Origin: an uncultured Eubacteriales bacterium
GTDB taxonomy: Bacteria > Bacillota > Clostridia > Lachnospirales > Lachnospiraceae
DNA: 47,784 bases
NCBI GenBank assembly: GCA_900315015.1
Contig: OMXJ01000020.1
Location: 1 to 47,784, forward strand
Direction of reading: 5' to 3'
Below, piece by piece: positions 25,522 through 33,955 of the stretch (position 1 is its first letter; every line of letters begins with the position of its first letter). A program made the position numbers and the translations under genes. The notes under the pieces were generated by a model that saw only the letters and a list, made by a program, of their open reading frames with translations, was not told the DNA's origin and did no database searches.

Positions 25522-27123
25522 CTATTTTAATGTCCAATCCTTCTTCGTGACATCAAAATCGCTCTCTTTAAGACCATCCTGAGCAAACATTGCATTCATT
25601 GTCGCAATGTCACTTGATACATCTACATTATCTGTCTTTGTTAGATTTCCGTAGAGCTGCTTAAATGCATCAACTACTCCATCCATACTGTCTTCTATTT
25701 CCTTCTTTGCCGCCTTATCAGATTCCGAAGCAAAATTTCCATTTGCCTCATATCTCTTATAATTATCCAGAAGCTTAAGGACAGTTGGCATATAGAAATC
25801 CTCAAAATGACCAAGCTGTCCTGACTTTACAGGATTTTCTGATACATAGCTAAAAATCTTTTCCGCAAGCTGCTCTATCATCACGATATCATTAGATATT
25901 CTCTCATTTTCGATATCTATATCTGCCTGTTTAAGTTTTGCAACATATTCTCTGCCGGTCTTAAGAAGCTTTTCTGCCTTTTCTATATCATAAGAGCTCA
26001 TTCCCTTTTCTGCTCTTTCCTTGGCAATCTGCTCAAATCTAGCCGCCTCATCAGCTGCTGCCTTTGATTTGGCTGCCTTTTCTGACATATAATTTCTATA
26101 GGAATTGTCATTAAGAAGAATCATGGAATTATCCTCACTTATATGTCCCTGTGGGAATAATGATTCTGATACCATCTTCTTAAATCCCTTAATCACTGCC
26201 TTTTCCTTAATTCCCGTCTCTGCGGCTATTTCTGCAACCGAACCTTTGGTTCTGCCTATCATTGCTTCTTTTACTTTTTTAAACTGTCTATAGAGCTTTA
26301 AGCGGCCAATTCCGTATTTTAATAGGGCACCGGAAAATACTCCTCCGAGTACGCTAAAAATACCTAATCCTATTGCTCCGCTTGGCTCCCCTCTAACAAT
26401 AAATTCTACCATTCCACTAGCACAAACTGCTGTAAAAGCAGTTCCCCAAAAGCCAAACCAGCTTGCAATAGCTGGTCCTATTTTATTGACAACAGTTATA
26501 TTCTTAACTGGTACAAAATCCTCGCTTACCTTGACACCGGTGCTTCTACTCGTCGCATCAGCGCCGCCAAAGGCTGTCTTTCCTCCTCTATATACATTCT
26601 GAGCATTTCTTATGGCATTACTTAAATCTCTTTCAAAAGATCTTCTTCCATAGCCATTATATGGTCCCGACTCCGTGCTCTGAGTTGCACGGTAATTGCC
26701 ATTTGGGCCGCCATTATAATTTCCATTGCCGCCTCTGCCATTGTAACCTGGGCCGCCGTTATAATTTCCATTGCCGCCTCTGCCATTGTAACCTGGGCCG
26801 CCATTATAATTTCCATTGCCGCCTCTGCCTCTGTAACCCGGGCCGCCGTTATAATTTCTGCCATTATTATAGTTTGGATTTCCATTATTACGAGATGCCG
26901 ACTGCTGAGGCATTCCCATATCAGGATTTCCCATAGAAACAATCTCACCATTTACATGCTCAAGATTTTCCTCTTCATAGTCAACCATCATCTGCTGGTT
27001 GGCTGCGCGGATCTTATCACTCATTCCGATCAGATTACCGCTATCTAAGCCTTCCGTAACACTTCTTCCAGCCTTTGATTCGATCAAAGCTGTTCCTGCA
27101 GATTCGAATGAATTATTATCCAT
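25522..27123 (-). CDS. XpaC-like membrane protein with Gly/Asn/Tyr-rich repeats
   Basis: This 533-residue protein has a variable N-terminus with a Gly/Asn/Tyr/Arg-rich segment (about 80-145) of three and a half 15-residue repeats of NYNGGPGYNGRGGNG type. Two adjacent membrane segments follow (about 215-270: GFWGTAFTAVCASGMVEFIV and IGLGIFSVLGGVFSGALLKY). The region after about 280 has a winged-helix-like stretch (GSVAEIAAETGIKEKAVIKG), a coiled coil and a C-terminal domain with FEDFYMPTVLKLLDNYKRYE, which matches the XpaC (5-bromo-4-chloroindolyl phosphate hydrolysis) family. Function is unknown; the name comes from an overexpression phenotype. The GGAGG overlaps an upstream ATG at 27141 and serves the ATG at 27123. 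A weak hairpin (25464-25479) lies between it and telA. Confidence 0.82.
   Translation of the reverse strand: MDNNSFESAGTALIESKAGRSVTEGLDSGNLIGMSDKIRAANQQMMVDYEEENLEHVNGEIVSMGNPDMGMPQQSASRNNGNPNYNNGRNYNGGPGYRGRGGNGNYNGGPGYNGRGGNGNYNGGPGYNGRGGNGNYNGGPNGNYRATQSTESGPYNGYGRRSFERDLSNAIRNAQNVYRGGKTAFGGADATSRSTGVKVSEDFVPVKNITVVNKIGPAIASWFGFWGTAFTAVCASGMVEFIVRGEPSGAIGLGIFSVLGGVFSGALLKYGIGRLKLYRQFKKVKEAMIGRTKGSVAEIAAETGIKEKAVIKGFKKMVSESLFPQGHISEDNSMILLNDNSYRNYMSEKAAKSKAAADEAARFEQIAKERAEKGMSSYDIEKAEKLLKTGREYVAKLKQADIDIENERISNDIVMIEQLAEKIFSYVSENPVKSGQLGHFEDFYMPTVLKLLDNYKRYEANGNFASESDKAAKKEIEDSMDGVVDAFKQLYGNLTKTDNVDVSSDIATMNAMFAQDGLKESDFDVTKKDWTLK
26690..26860 (-). repeat. 45-bp tandem coding repeat in the XpaC-like gene
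   Basis: About three and a half copies of a 45-base unit encode NYNGGPGYNGRGGNG. Units are nearly identical at DNA level, which suggests recent expansion. Confidence 0.85.
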
Positions 27124-27256
27124 TGTATCTGTGCCCTCCATATTATAAATATCTGCCTGTATTCTCTATTATAATAAACTATCTTTTCTTTTTTTAGTAT
27201 TACTAATGAAAAATATAAATCTTATTTAATGTCAGATTGAAAAATAAAAGCTTATG

Positions 27257-27601
27257 CTATATTGCCATTCCTGCAAGGAACAGGCCGAACAAGAATATGA
27301 TCTGAAGGCCTGCAAGTATTATGGTTATTACCGGAACAATCTGCCTGCTTTCATTTTTCTTTAAAACATCCGCCGCCATTATCACCGCAAGAGCTGATAA
27401 GCACATACAAAGAATTCCGAGCACTCCTGCCATGGCATCAGCATTGCCTTTAAAATGAGCAGAATAAAATGTGCTTATGATAAAGAGTATCATGGATAGG
27501 GCAACCAGCACTAATGCTATTATTCCTTGCACCGTAACAATCTTTTTTCTGAATCCAATTCCATTTTTTGAATTCTTATCATCTAACTGCATATTTACCA
27601 T
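27257..27601 (-). CDS. Small membrane protein of unknown function
   Basis: This 114-residue protein has a short charged N-terminus and three predicted membrane segments (about 27-48, 59-78 and 89-111). No motif is recognised. AGGG lies 7 bases before the ATG. It follows the vanZ-like gene by 14 bases and is probably cotranscribed with it and the Ig-like surface protein gene upstream. Confidence 0.75.
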   Translation of the reverse strand: MVNMQLDDKNSKNGIGFRKKIVTVQGIIALVLVALSMILFIISTFYSAHFKGNADAMAGVLGILCMCLSALAVIMAADVLKKNESRQIVPVITIILAGLQIIFLFGLFLAGMAI

Positions 27602-27615
27602 TTTGATACCCTATT

Positions 27616-28176
27616 TTACTCTTCATTTTTCATATACTTATGAGCAGCATATATAATATAGCCCACCGCTCCGCCTAACGTATTTAAAATCAGATCGTCA
27701 ACGTCAAATATTCCTACTCTTGTGACTAGCTGAATGCTCTCAACCACAAGAGAGGCCAGGAACGTAAGGATAATTACCTTAAAAAAACCGCTCTTTTTAC
27801 TTGATACCGCTGGTATTAATAAACCAAACGGAATGAAAGCCACTACATTTCCTATAACATTTACTATGACAGTTCTAATTCCAAGAGTCTGCCAATTCAC
27901 TAAAAATCTTTTAATTTCTACAAGCGGCTCTAAATTATACCGCATTTCATTTCCTGCTCCTCTTCCATAATATTCTGAAAAGAAGAGGAAATATGCCAGC
28001 ACAGCCAGATAGATTGCAAAAATCATTAACCAGAATACCCTTGCCGCTTTTTTCTGAGCAAGATCCCTGCTGTTTTCATCAATGCTTTTATCCATGCCGT
28101 ACGTTTTTTTCATTACCGTTTCTTCAGGATTTCTGCTAGAAACGCTTGTTCTTTTTAACGAATCCGAAGCTATCAT
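27616..28176 (-). CDS. VanZ-like membrane protein
   Basis: This 186-residue protein has a polar N-terminus (about 45 residues) and four predicted membrane segments. The family pattern is clear: YNLEPLVEIKRFL after TM1, NVIGNVVAFIPFGLL, VESIQLVTRVGIFDVDDLILNTLGG near the end. VanZ proteins are membrane proteins of unclear mechanism, linked in one case to teicoplanin resistance; no van genes are present here. The start lies one base after the stop of the upstream gene, so translation is coupled. An internal ATG at codon 22 is a possible alternative start. Confidence 0.88.
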   Translation of the reverse strand: MIASDSLKRTSVSSRNPEETVMKKTYGMDKSIDENSRDLAQKKAARVFWLMIFAIYLAVLAYFLFFSEYYGRGAGNEMRYNLEPLVEIKRFLVNWQTLGIRTVIVNVIGNVVAFIPFGLLIPAVSSKKSGFFKVIILTFLASLVVESIQLVTRVGIFDVDDLILNTLGGAVGYIIYAAHKYMKNEE

Positions 28177-28177
28177 A

Positions 28178-29806
28178 TTACCTCGTAGCTGCGTATGAAT
28201 TTTCTAAGCTCAAATCAGCCTTATTTCCATTCATATCTGTAATTGAAATATCTGTAAATTTAACTATTGCACATCTTGAGCTTCCAAGATTTCCGCACCT
28301 AATAGTAATAACATTTCCTGCTGCGCTTCCCGTTGCTGAATATACCTGATTACTATTATATACATCAGTTACTGTAACCATGCAGGTTCCTGTCACTGAT
28401 TCATTAAAGGTAGCTGTAATAAAGCCATCTCCAATTACTAAATTTTCTGTAGTAAGTTTTGGTAATTCATTTTCTGTAGCAGTAAAGGTAATTTTTCCAT
28501 TTTTGATGGCTGCATATGAACCATCATAACCCTTTACCTGCTGTATTACAAGCTCATAATCAGCACTTGTTGCTGTGAATGTTCCTTCCCTAAAGGTAAG
28601 AGCCACTGTTGTAGAATTTACCGACTCCTTGATTATTTCTGCCTTTTCTGGAACTGCACCTAAATTGCTGATAATATAATTAGCTGGATCTTCTGCTGTC
28701 AGCTTATCAAGCTTATTTTCAAATACTACATCAATTTGACTCTTATTCTCAGAATTCTGATTTGCCAAAACCGGTGATGGAAGTGAAATTTCCTGAATTG
28801 CATAATTAGCTGTAAGGATTTCACCATAATTATTTACTGTCTTTCCGCTATCATTCTTTACATTTGATGAAACAGTAACAGAATATGTACCATTGAACAC
28901 ACCGCTAGTAGTAATTACAAGGCTCTTTCTTGAATTTGCAAGACTTGCCTTAATAACTCCAATGTCATGAGCATCGTTTGCTGCTCCGATTACAACTGAC
29001 TTTGGATTTATACTGCCATCTGAAATAATGGTGCTTCTCATTACTGATTCAGAAAAATTGATTGTAAGTTCATTAGCACCTGTTATTTCTGCTGATGTAA
29101 CATATGGATTTTCTGAAGCTGGTACCTCGGTTGGCACTGGAGTAGCTGTAGGTTCCGGCTTATCTTCTACCTTGATGAATACATTTGCTGTAACAGTAGA
29201 GGACTTTGCCTTTGCTGATGTAAGAGCCATTTTTACAGTAACCATAGTAATGCCATTTTTCTTTGCTCTGATTACGCCAGTTGTGCTTCCTGCAGTTGCT
29301 ACAGTCCCATCAACTGAATAAAAAAATGCTGTATCATTTGCTGACTGTGGTGTAACTGATGCCTTAAGAGTTATTTTTTCTCCTGGATGCATCACTATAT
29401 AACCTTCGGAATTAACAGTTGCACCAGTGATTTTAACACTAGTCGCCTTTACATGATTTTTTACAGTAACCTTAGCTGAATAAGTTGCTGTATTTCCATT
29501 TGTATAATTTACTGTACATTTAATAGTTGTTGTTCCTGCCTTAACAGGTGTAACGAGGCCTGACTGATCAACCTTAGCTATTGAGGTTCTATTTGCCTTC
29601 CAGCTAGTCGACTTCACCTTTGAAGAATCTACATTCTTTAGGGTAAACTGATAGGTATTTCCCATTACAACCACCTTTTTTGATACATTAAGTCCAGCAG
29701 TCGCTGAAGCTGTTGATGTTGCTGCTGCTACATTAACCCCTGGTGATACCAATAAAGAAAGCACCATCGCCATAACCAGTAAAATTGAATATAACCTCTT
29801 TTTCAT
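28178..29806 (-). CDS. Secreted protein with bacterial Ig-like (Big_2) and SbsA-like domains
   Basis: This 542-residue protein has a Sec signal peptide (about 1-29), two BIG2-type Ig domains (about 38-118 and 120-212, with GLVTPVKAGTTTIKCTV and GVIRAKKNGITMVTVKM), a proline-rich PEPTATPVPTEVP linker, then about three SbsA-type Ig-like domains, each with a LTINFSESV or ITATFNESV style strand. No LPXTG, SLH or membrane anchor is visible, so it may be released or bind the wall non-covalently. RBS GGAGG. Confidence 0.88.
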   Translation of the reverse strand: MKKRLYSILLVMAMVLSLLVSPGVNVAAATSTASATAGLNVSKKVVVMGNTYQFTLKNVDSSKVKSTSWKANRTSIAKVDQSGLVTPVKAGTTTIKCTVNYTNGNTATYSAKVTVKNHVKATSVKITGATVNSEGYIVMHPGEKITLKASVTPQSANDTAFFYSVDGTVATAGSTTGVIRAKKNGITMVTVKMALTSAKAKSSTVTANVFIKVEDKPEPTATPVPTEVPASENPYVTSAEITGANELTINFSESVMRSTIISDGSINPKSVVIGAANDAHDIGVIKASLANSRKSLVITTSGVFNGTYSVTVSSNVKNDSGKTVNNYGEILTANYAIQEISLPSPVLANQNSENKSQIDVVFENKLDKLTAEDPANYIISNLGAVPEKAEIIKESVNSTTVALTFREGTFTATSADYELVIQQVKGYDGSYAAIKNGKITFTATENELPKLTTENLVIGDGFITATFNESVTGTCMVTVTDVYNSNQVYSATGSAAGNVITIRCGNLGSSRCAIVKFTDISITDMNGNKADLSLENSYAATR

Positions 29807-29868
29807 CTAAAACCTCCATAGAAAATCTACCTAAAATCATACCATTTTAAAAGTACACATATATCGTT

Positions 29869-29897
29869 ATTATATCAAAAAAACCTTCAACTTGCAA
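29869..29897 (-). promoter_or_regulatory. Promoter of the Ig-like protein gene
   Basis: Minus strand TTGCAA (29892-29897), 17 bases, TATAAT (29869-29874), about 60 bases before the start codon. Confidence 0.75.
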
Positions 29898-29955
29898 CTA
29901 TAAATTACCTTTCAAACTTCTTTAGTTATACTGTCAAAATAATCCATATAATGAT

Positions 29956-29990
29956 AAAAAAAATGCACCTACTACTTTCGTAGTAGATGC
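29956..29990 (-). terminator. Intrinsic terminator of rplL
   Basis: Stem GCATCTACTAC/GTAGTAGGTGC with a GAAA loop, followed on the minus strand by ATTTTTTTT. It closes the ribosomal protein unit 53 bases after the rplL stop. Confidence 0.93.
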
Positions 29991-30042
29991 ATCCATTGTT
30001 TGTTTGCATGGTAAATTTGAAACTATCAATTTGAAGTTAGAA

Positions 30043-30408
30043 TTACTTAAGAGTAACCTTTGCGCCAACTTCCTCGAGCTTCTTCTTGATGTCCTCAGCC
30101 TCTTCCTTAGAAACAGCTTCCTTAACGTTCTTTGGAGCGCCCTCAACGAGTTCCTTAGCTTCCTTAAGACCAAGACCTGTGATTTCACGAACAACCTTGA
30201 TAACCTTAATCTTCTCTGCGCCAACTTCTGTAAGCTCAGCGTTGAACTCTGTCTTCTCTTCTGCTGCTGCAGCTTCTCCACCAGCTGCTACTACTGCAAC
30301 ACCTGCTGCAGCGCTAACACCAAATTCTTCCTCGCAAGCCTTTACGAGATCATTTAATTCAAGTACAGTCATGCTCTTGATAGCATCGATAAATTCCTGT
30401 GTTGTCAT
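30043..30408 (-). CDS. rplL: 50S ribosomal protein L7/L12
   Basis: This 121-residue protein has an N-terminal dimerisation helix ([20 protein letters not shown]), an Ala/Gly-rich hinge ([20 protein letters not shown]) and the C-terminal factor-binding domain with [20 protein letters not shown]. It forms the stalk that recruits elongation factors. GGAGG lies 6 bases before the ATG at 30408; a longer in-frame start is rejected. Confidence 0.98.
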   Translation of the reverse strand: MTTQEFIDAIKSMTVLELNDLVKACEEEFGVSAAAGVAVVAAGGEAAAAEEKTEFNAELTEVGAEKIKVIKVVREITGLGLKEAKELVEGAPKNVKEAVSKEEAEDIKKKLEEVGAKVTLK

Positions 30409-30525
30409 ATTATGCCTCCATATTATTCTTTTTTTTGACATTTGATTTTCCGGTTCTCCGGAACTATGTTATTAAACTACCCGTAGCCTATCGCTACGAA
30501 ACACTACTTAGCTGCCAATAATAAA

Positions 30526-31044
30526 TTATTCTGCAGCTGTTGCATCCTTCTCTGCAATCTGCTTGAGTACACGAGCAAGAGTTGAGATAGGTGACTTCAT
30601 GCTGCCAAGGAGCTTTGATATAAGAACTTCCCTTGATGGGATAGCTGCAAGCTTCTTGAGATCTGCCTCTGCGTAAAGGTCTCCCTCTACAACACCGGCC
30701 TTCATAGTAATCTTATCAGCATGTGCCTTTGCGAACTTGTCAATTACTCTTGCTGCAGCTGTTGCATCTTCATATGAGAATGCTACTGCTGAAGGTGCGT
30801 TAAGAGCATCATCAAGCTTTGCGAAATCTGTGCCTTCGAATGCACGCTTCATGAATGTGTTCTTGTATACCTTATACTTAACACCAGCCTCACGAAGAGC
30901 CTTACGGAGTTCTGTATCCTCGGCAACAGTAAGACCACAATAATCAACAAGGATTGCTGAAGATGCCTTCTCTGCATTAGCCTTGATCTCGTCGATTATA
31001 GGAGACTTGCTGACTGCATTCTTACTAATTTCCTTCTCTGCCAT
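30526..31044 (-). CDS. rplJ: 50S ribosomal protein L10
   Basis: This 172-residue protein has the L10 core (SAILVDYCGLTVAEDTELRKALREAGVKYKVYKNTF; APSAVAFSYED) and a helical C-terminus that carries the L7/L12 dimers. It also represses its own operon by binding the leader at 31103-31222. The 117-base gap to rplL has a small CGTAGC/GCTACG hairpin at 30482-30498. Confidence 0.98.
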   Translation of the reverse strand: MAEKEISKNAVSKSPIIDEIKANAEKASSAILVDYCGLTVAEDTELRKALREAGVKYKVYKNTFMKRAFEGTDFAKLDDALNAPSAVAFSYEDATAAARVIDKFAKAHADKITMKAGVVEGDLYAEADLKKLAAIPSREVLISKLLGSMKSPISTLARVLKQIAEKDATAAE

Positions 31045-31102
31045 TTTTTAACCTCCTTATAAGATTCTGCTTCACAACGGAATCCATATAAGATAAAAGA
31101 AA

Positions 31103-31222
31103 CCGTATGCCCTGCAACGCAAGACATACGGAGAATTAACATTAATAATTAACTTATATGTTTCTTCCCTCGGCAGGCACCTTGCGGTTTACGTCTTTTG
31201 ACACCTGCTGTCTTCGAGCAGT
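31103..31222 (-). ncRNA. Ribosomal protein L10 leader with attenuator
   Basis: On the minus strand, GAAGACAGCAGGTGTC followed later by CCTGCCGAGG gives the L10-binding kink-turn region common to Firmicute L10 leaders. A terminator-like hairpin CCGTATG/CATACGG with inner TGC/GCA (31103-31131) and TTTCTTTT follow. Excess L10 is expected to bind here and reduce rplJ-rplL expression. Confidence 0.88.
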
Positions 31223-31278
31223 TTATTTATTGTAATGCGAATTGATATTAATACCAATTCAGCTCACAAACATTTTGC

Positions 31279-31307
31279 ATTTTAGCACTTAGTCTTAGAT
31301 ATGTCAA
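31279..31307 (-). promoter_or_regulatory. Promoter of the L10 leader-rplJ-rplL unit
   Basis: Minus strand TTGACA (31302-31307), 17 bases, TAAAAT (31279-31284), about 50 bases before the L10 leader core. Confidence 0.8.
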
Positions 31308-31349
31308 GCACTTTTTTATAATTTTACAAATAATTGTAACTTTACATAC

Positions 31350-31382
31350 TAAGCACAGCTTAAGCACTGCTTAAGCACCGCT
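31350..31382. repeat. Three 11-bp tandem repeats after rplA
   Basis: Units TAAGCACAGCT, TAAGCACTGCT and TAAGCACCGCT differ only at one base. They end 13 bases before the rplA stop codon is reached from the downstream side and can fold as overlapping GCTTAAGC dyads. Confidence 0.85.
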
Positions 31383-31395
31383 TAATTATTAAAAA

Positions 31396-32088
31396 TTAAA
31401 CGTACTTTGCTGTGCTAACTCTGATTCCAGGTCCCATTGTAGGAGTAACTGAAATGCTCTTAATGTACTGACCCTTTGCTGATGCTGGCTTAGCCTTAAG
31501 AATTGCTGACATAAGTGCATCAAGGTTTTCCTTAAGCTGATCTTCTGTGAATGAAACCTTACCGATCTGAGTATGGATGATGTTCTGCTTATCAAGTCTG
31601 TATTCAACCTTACCTGCCTTGATATCAGCGATTGCCTTTGTAACATCCATTGTAACTGTTCCAGACTTTGGGTTTGGCATTAAGCCCTTAGGTCCGAGTA
31701 CACGTCCTAAACGACCTACAACACCCATCATGTCAGGAGTAGCAACTACAACGTCGAAATCAAGCCAACCTTCATTCTGGATCTTTGGAATGAGTTCCTG
31801 TCCGCCAGCATAATCTGCTCCAGCTGCAAGAGCCTCGTCAAGCTTTGGTCCCTTTGCAAATACAAGAACCTTAACAGTCTTACCTGTTCCGTTTGGAAGG
31901 ACAACAGCGCCACGGATCTGCTGATCAGCATGACGGCCGTCAAGACCCATACGAAGATGAACGTCAACTGACTCATCGAACTTAGCCTTTGCTACCTTCT
32001 TTAAAACGCTAATTGCCTCAGCAGCATCATACTGCTTTGACTTATCAAACTGCTTTGCTGCCTCTGTATATTTCTTTCCTCTTTTCAT
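31396..32088 (-). CDS. rplA: 50S ribosomal protein L1
   Basis: This 230-residue protein has the normal L1 length and layout: N-terminal [40 protein letters not shown], the domain II segment around [20 protein letters not shown] and [12 protein letters not shown], the L1 signature. It builds the mobile L1 stalk near the E site. GGAGG precedes the ATG. Confidence 0.98.
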   Translation of the reverse strand: MKRGKKYTEAAKQFDKSKQYDAAEAISVLKKVAKAKFDESVDVHLRMGLDGRHADQQIRGAVVLPNGTGKTVKVLVFAKGPKLDEALAAGADYAGGQELIPKIQNEGWLDFDVVVATPDMMGVVGRLGRVLGPKGLMPNPKSGTVTMDVTKAIADIKAGKVEYRLDKQNIIHTQIGKVSFTEDQLKENLDALMSAILKAKPASAKGQYIKSISVTPTMGPGIRVSTAKYV

Positions 32089-32172
32089 TATTAACCTCCA
32101 ATTGGTACTATCGATCTAATCAAAGCTTACAATCTGCTTCAATTCCAGATCTCCCAAACTTTTTAATCTATA

Positions 32173-32601
32173 TTAATCGTCAACTACCTGAATGCCCATG
32201 CTTCTAGCTGTACCAGCAATCATGCTTGTTGCTGCTTCAACAGTTGCTGCATTAAGATCTGGCATTTTGAGTTCCGCAATTTTCTGAACTTCTGACTTCT
32301 TGATCTTTGCTACCTTGTCCTTGTTTGGTGTACCAGAAGCCTTCTCGATGCTGCAAGCCTTCTTAAGGAGAACAGCTGCAGGAGGAGTCTTTGTGATGAA
32401 TGTGAAGCTCTTGTCTGCATAAACTGTGATAACTACAGGAATGATCATGCCTTCCTGCTTAGCAGTACGAGCGTTGAACTCCTTTGTGAACTGTACGATA
32501 TTGACGCCATGCTGACCTAAAGCTGGACCAACAGGTGGGGCTGGTGTTGCCTTTGCAGCTGGAATCTGTAACTTAATGTAACCAGTAATCTTCTTTGCCA
32601 T
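32173..32601 (-). CDS. rplK: 50S ribosomal protein L11
   Basis: This 142-residue protein has the N-terminal [20 protein letters not shown], the GTPase-centre contact region with the antibiotic-sensitive prolines, and the C-terminal RNA-binding domain ending [20 protein letters not shown]. It binds 23S rRNA helices 43/44. AGGAGG precedes the ATG. Confidence 0.98.
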   Translation of the reverse strand: MAKKITGYIKLQIPAAKATPAPPVGPALGQHGVNIVQFTKEFNARTAKQEGMIIPVVITVYADKSFTFITKTPPAAVLLKKACSIEKASGTPNKDKVAKIKKSEVQKIAELKMPDLNAATVEAATSMIAGTARSMGIQVVDD

Positions 32602-32750
32602 TGAATTGTACCTCCTAAATGTGGTTTTATCGGAAATTCTCTTCTAGAATCTGCGACGGTTTCCGCCGCGGCCGCCTTTAGCAGTCCCTCCCACTTACGT
32701 AAAACAAACTAAACTATCCTTGAGCAATAACAAGTATTAATTGACTGTAA
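32602..32750 (-). other. nusG-rplK gap with a GC-rich stem-loop
   Basis: In an AT-rich window this 149-base gap holds an unusually GC-rich stretch (about 32650-32697). A GCGGCGG/CCGTCGC stem with a three-base loop lies at 32653-32669, and GTGG near 32692 can pair with CCAC near 32625. No T run follows, so it looks like a structured leader of rplK rather than a terminator. No known riboswitch or protein leader was recognised. Confidence 0.45.
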
Positions 32751-33338
32751 TTATTCCTCAACCTTTACATCAGTGAATGCTAATTCAACTGGTGTATCAT
32801 GTCCGAAAACGCCGATATCAAGACTAACTGTCTCATTTTCCATATCGATTTTCTGAACTATGCCCGTATGATCCTTCCAGGTTCCCTTTGTGACTTTAAC
32901 TGTATCACCAACTTCGAATCCGAGTTCAAGCTGTGGCTCTTTCTTAACGCCAAGAGCTGTCATTTCTGATTCTGTAAGAGGAACCGGCTTACTTCCTGGA
33001 CCAACAAATCCAGTTACGCCACGTGTATTACGGACAATATACCATGTATCGTCGTTCATGAACATATGAACAAGTACATAGCCTGGGAAGAGCTTTCTCT
33101 GTACTACCTGCTTCTGTCCCTTTCTGATCTCCAGAACATCCTCCATTGGAATCCTTACTTCAAGAATAACGTCCTGAAGATGTCTGTTGTTGATTGTCTT
33201 TTCAAGATTGGCCTTAACTTTGTTCTCATAGCCTGAATATGTATGAGCTACATACCACTTTGCTACCTTATCAGGTTCAATTTTCGAAGCCTGCTGAGAG
33301 CTTGCTGCTGCACTGACTTCCTTATTCTCTTCTTCCAT
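32751..33338 (-). CDS. nusG: Transcription termination/antitermination factor NusG
   Basis: This 195-residue protein has a short variable N-tail and then the NGN domain from WYVAHTYSGYENKVKANLEK, with NTRGVTGFVGPGSKPVPLTE, and the C-terminal KOW domain (FEVGDTVKVTKGTWKDHTGIV). It binds RNA polymerase and the ribosomal protein S10/Rho interfaces. It follows secE by 12 bases. Confidence 0.97.
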   Translation of the reverse strand: MEEENKEVSAAASSQQASKIEPDKVAKWYVAHTYSGYENKVKANLEKTINNRHLQDVILEVRIPMEDVLEIRKGQKQVVQRKLFPGYVLVHMFMNDDTWYIVRNTRGVTGFVGPGSKPVPLTESEMTALGVKKEPQLELGFEVGDTVKVTKGTWKDHTGIVQKIDMENETVSLDIGVFGHDTPVELAFTDVKVEE

Positions 33339-33350
33339 CAGTGTGCCTCC

Positions 33351-33596
33351 TTATCCAATCATGAATTCGATTCCAGCTTTAACTGCGAAATCTACAAGTG
33401 CAATGATGCCTGCAAGGATTGCTGTAACAATTACAACTACTGTTGTTTCTCTTGCTACTCTTTCCTTATCTGCCCAGATGATCTTGTGGAATTCTGCCTT
33501 GAGGCCCTTCCAAAAACCACCCTTCTTTTCATCCTTCTTTGCAGCCGCCTTGCTAGAGCTGTTCACAGATTCTTTTGTCTCTGCAGTGTTAGCCAT
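33351..33596 (-). CDS. secE: Preprotein translocase subunit SecE
   Basis: This 81-residue protein has a charged N-terminus and then FWKGLKAEFHKIIWADKERV, the conserved amphipathic segment, and a single membrane helix (TTVVVIVTAILAGIIALVDF). It clamps SecY in the translocon. The gene order rpmG-secE-nusG-rplK-rplA is standard. Confidence 0.96.
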   Translation of the reverse strand: MANTAETKESVNSSSKAAAKKDEKKGGFWKGLKAEFHKIIWADKERVARETTVVVIVTAILAGIIALVDFAVKAGIEFMIG

Positions 33597-33634
33597 GACT
33601 GATTCCTTTCTGAAACTAGAGCGCCTTCAAAGAA

Positions 33635-33784
33635 TTACTTTGTCTCTTTGTGCATTGTGTGCTTGCGGCAGAATCTACAATACTTCTTTGTTTCAACTCT
33701 GTCTGGATGCTCTTTCTTTTCCTTAGTCGTGTCATAATTGCGCTGCTTGCATTCTGTACATGCTAATGTGATTTTAACTCGCAC
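33635..33784 (-). CDS. rpmG: 50S ribosomal protein L33, zinc-binding form, GTG start
   Basis: This 49-residue protein reads [20 protein letters not shown] at the N-terminus and ends [17 protein letters not shown]. Two CxxC pairs (Cys9/12 and Cys36/39) mark the zinc-binding C+ paralogue. The start is a GTG at 33784 with GGAGG 8 bases upstream. It is the first gene of the rpmG-secE-nusG-rplK-rplA unit. Confidence 0.95.
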   Translation of the reverse strand: MRVKITLACTECKQRNYDTTKEKKEHPDRVETKKYCRFCRKHTMHKETK

Positions 33785-33857
33785 AACGTCCACCTCCACT
33801 TCTTAAATGTTGTGTTATTGAAACTTTCTATTGTTATGCAAAATTCGCGCATAAAAA

Positions 33858-33935
33858 AAAGACCGCTTCAAAAGCCGTTCCATTCTATCACATAAATTCT
33901 CACATGTCAAGAATAAATTTTCCAAAGCAGTCTTT
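33858..33935 (-). terminator. Long-loop terminator of the deacetylase gene, enclosing a promoter
   Basis: Arms at 33924-33935 and 33858-33869 pair over 12 positions (AAAGACTGCTTT with GAAGCGGTCTTT, two G-U pairs), closed by a 54-base loop and followed on the minus strand by eight T in total. It lies about 20 bases after the deacetylase stop. The loop contains the complete rpmG promoter. Confidence 0.7.
33882..33910 (-). promoter_or_regulatory. Promoter of the rpmG-secE-nusG-rplKA operon
   Basis: Minus strand TTGACA (33905-33910), 17 bases, TAGAAT (33882-33887). Transcription would start near 33875, after the 5' arm of the surrounding terminator. The new RNA can form only a short imperfect ACGGCTT/AAGCGGT hairpin before the T run. 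Confidence 0.85.
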
Positions 33936-33955
33936 ATTTTTAATAATATTTTCTC

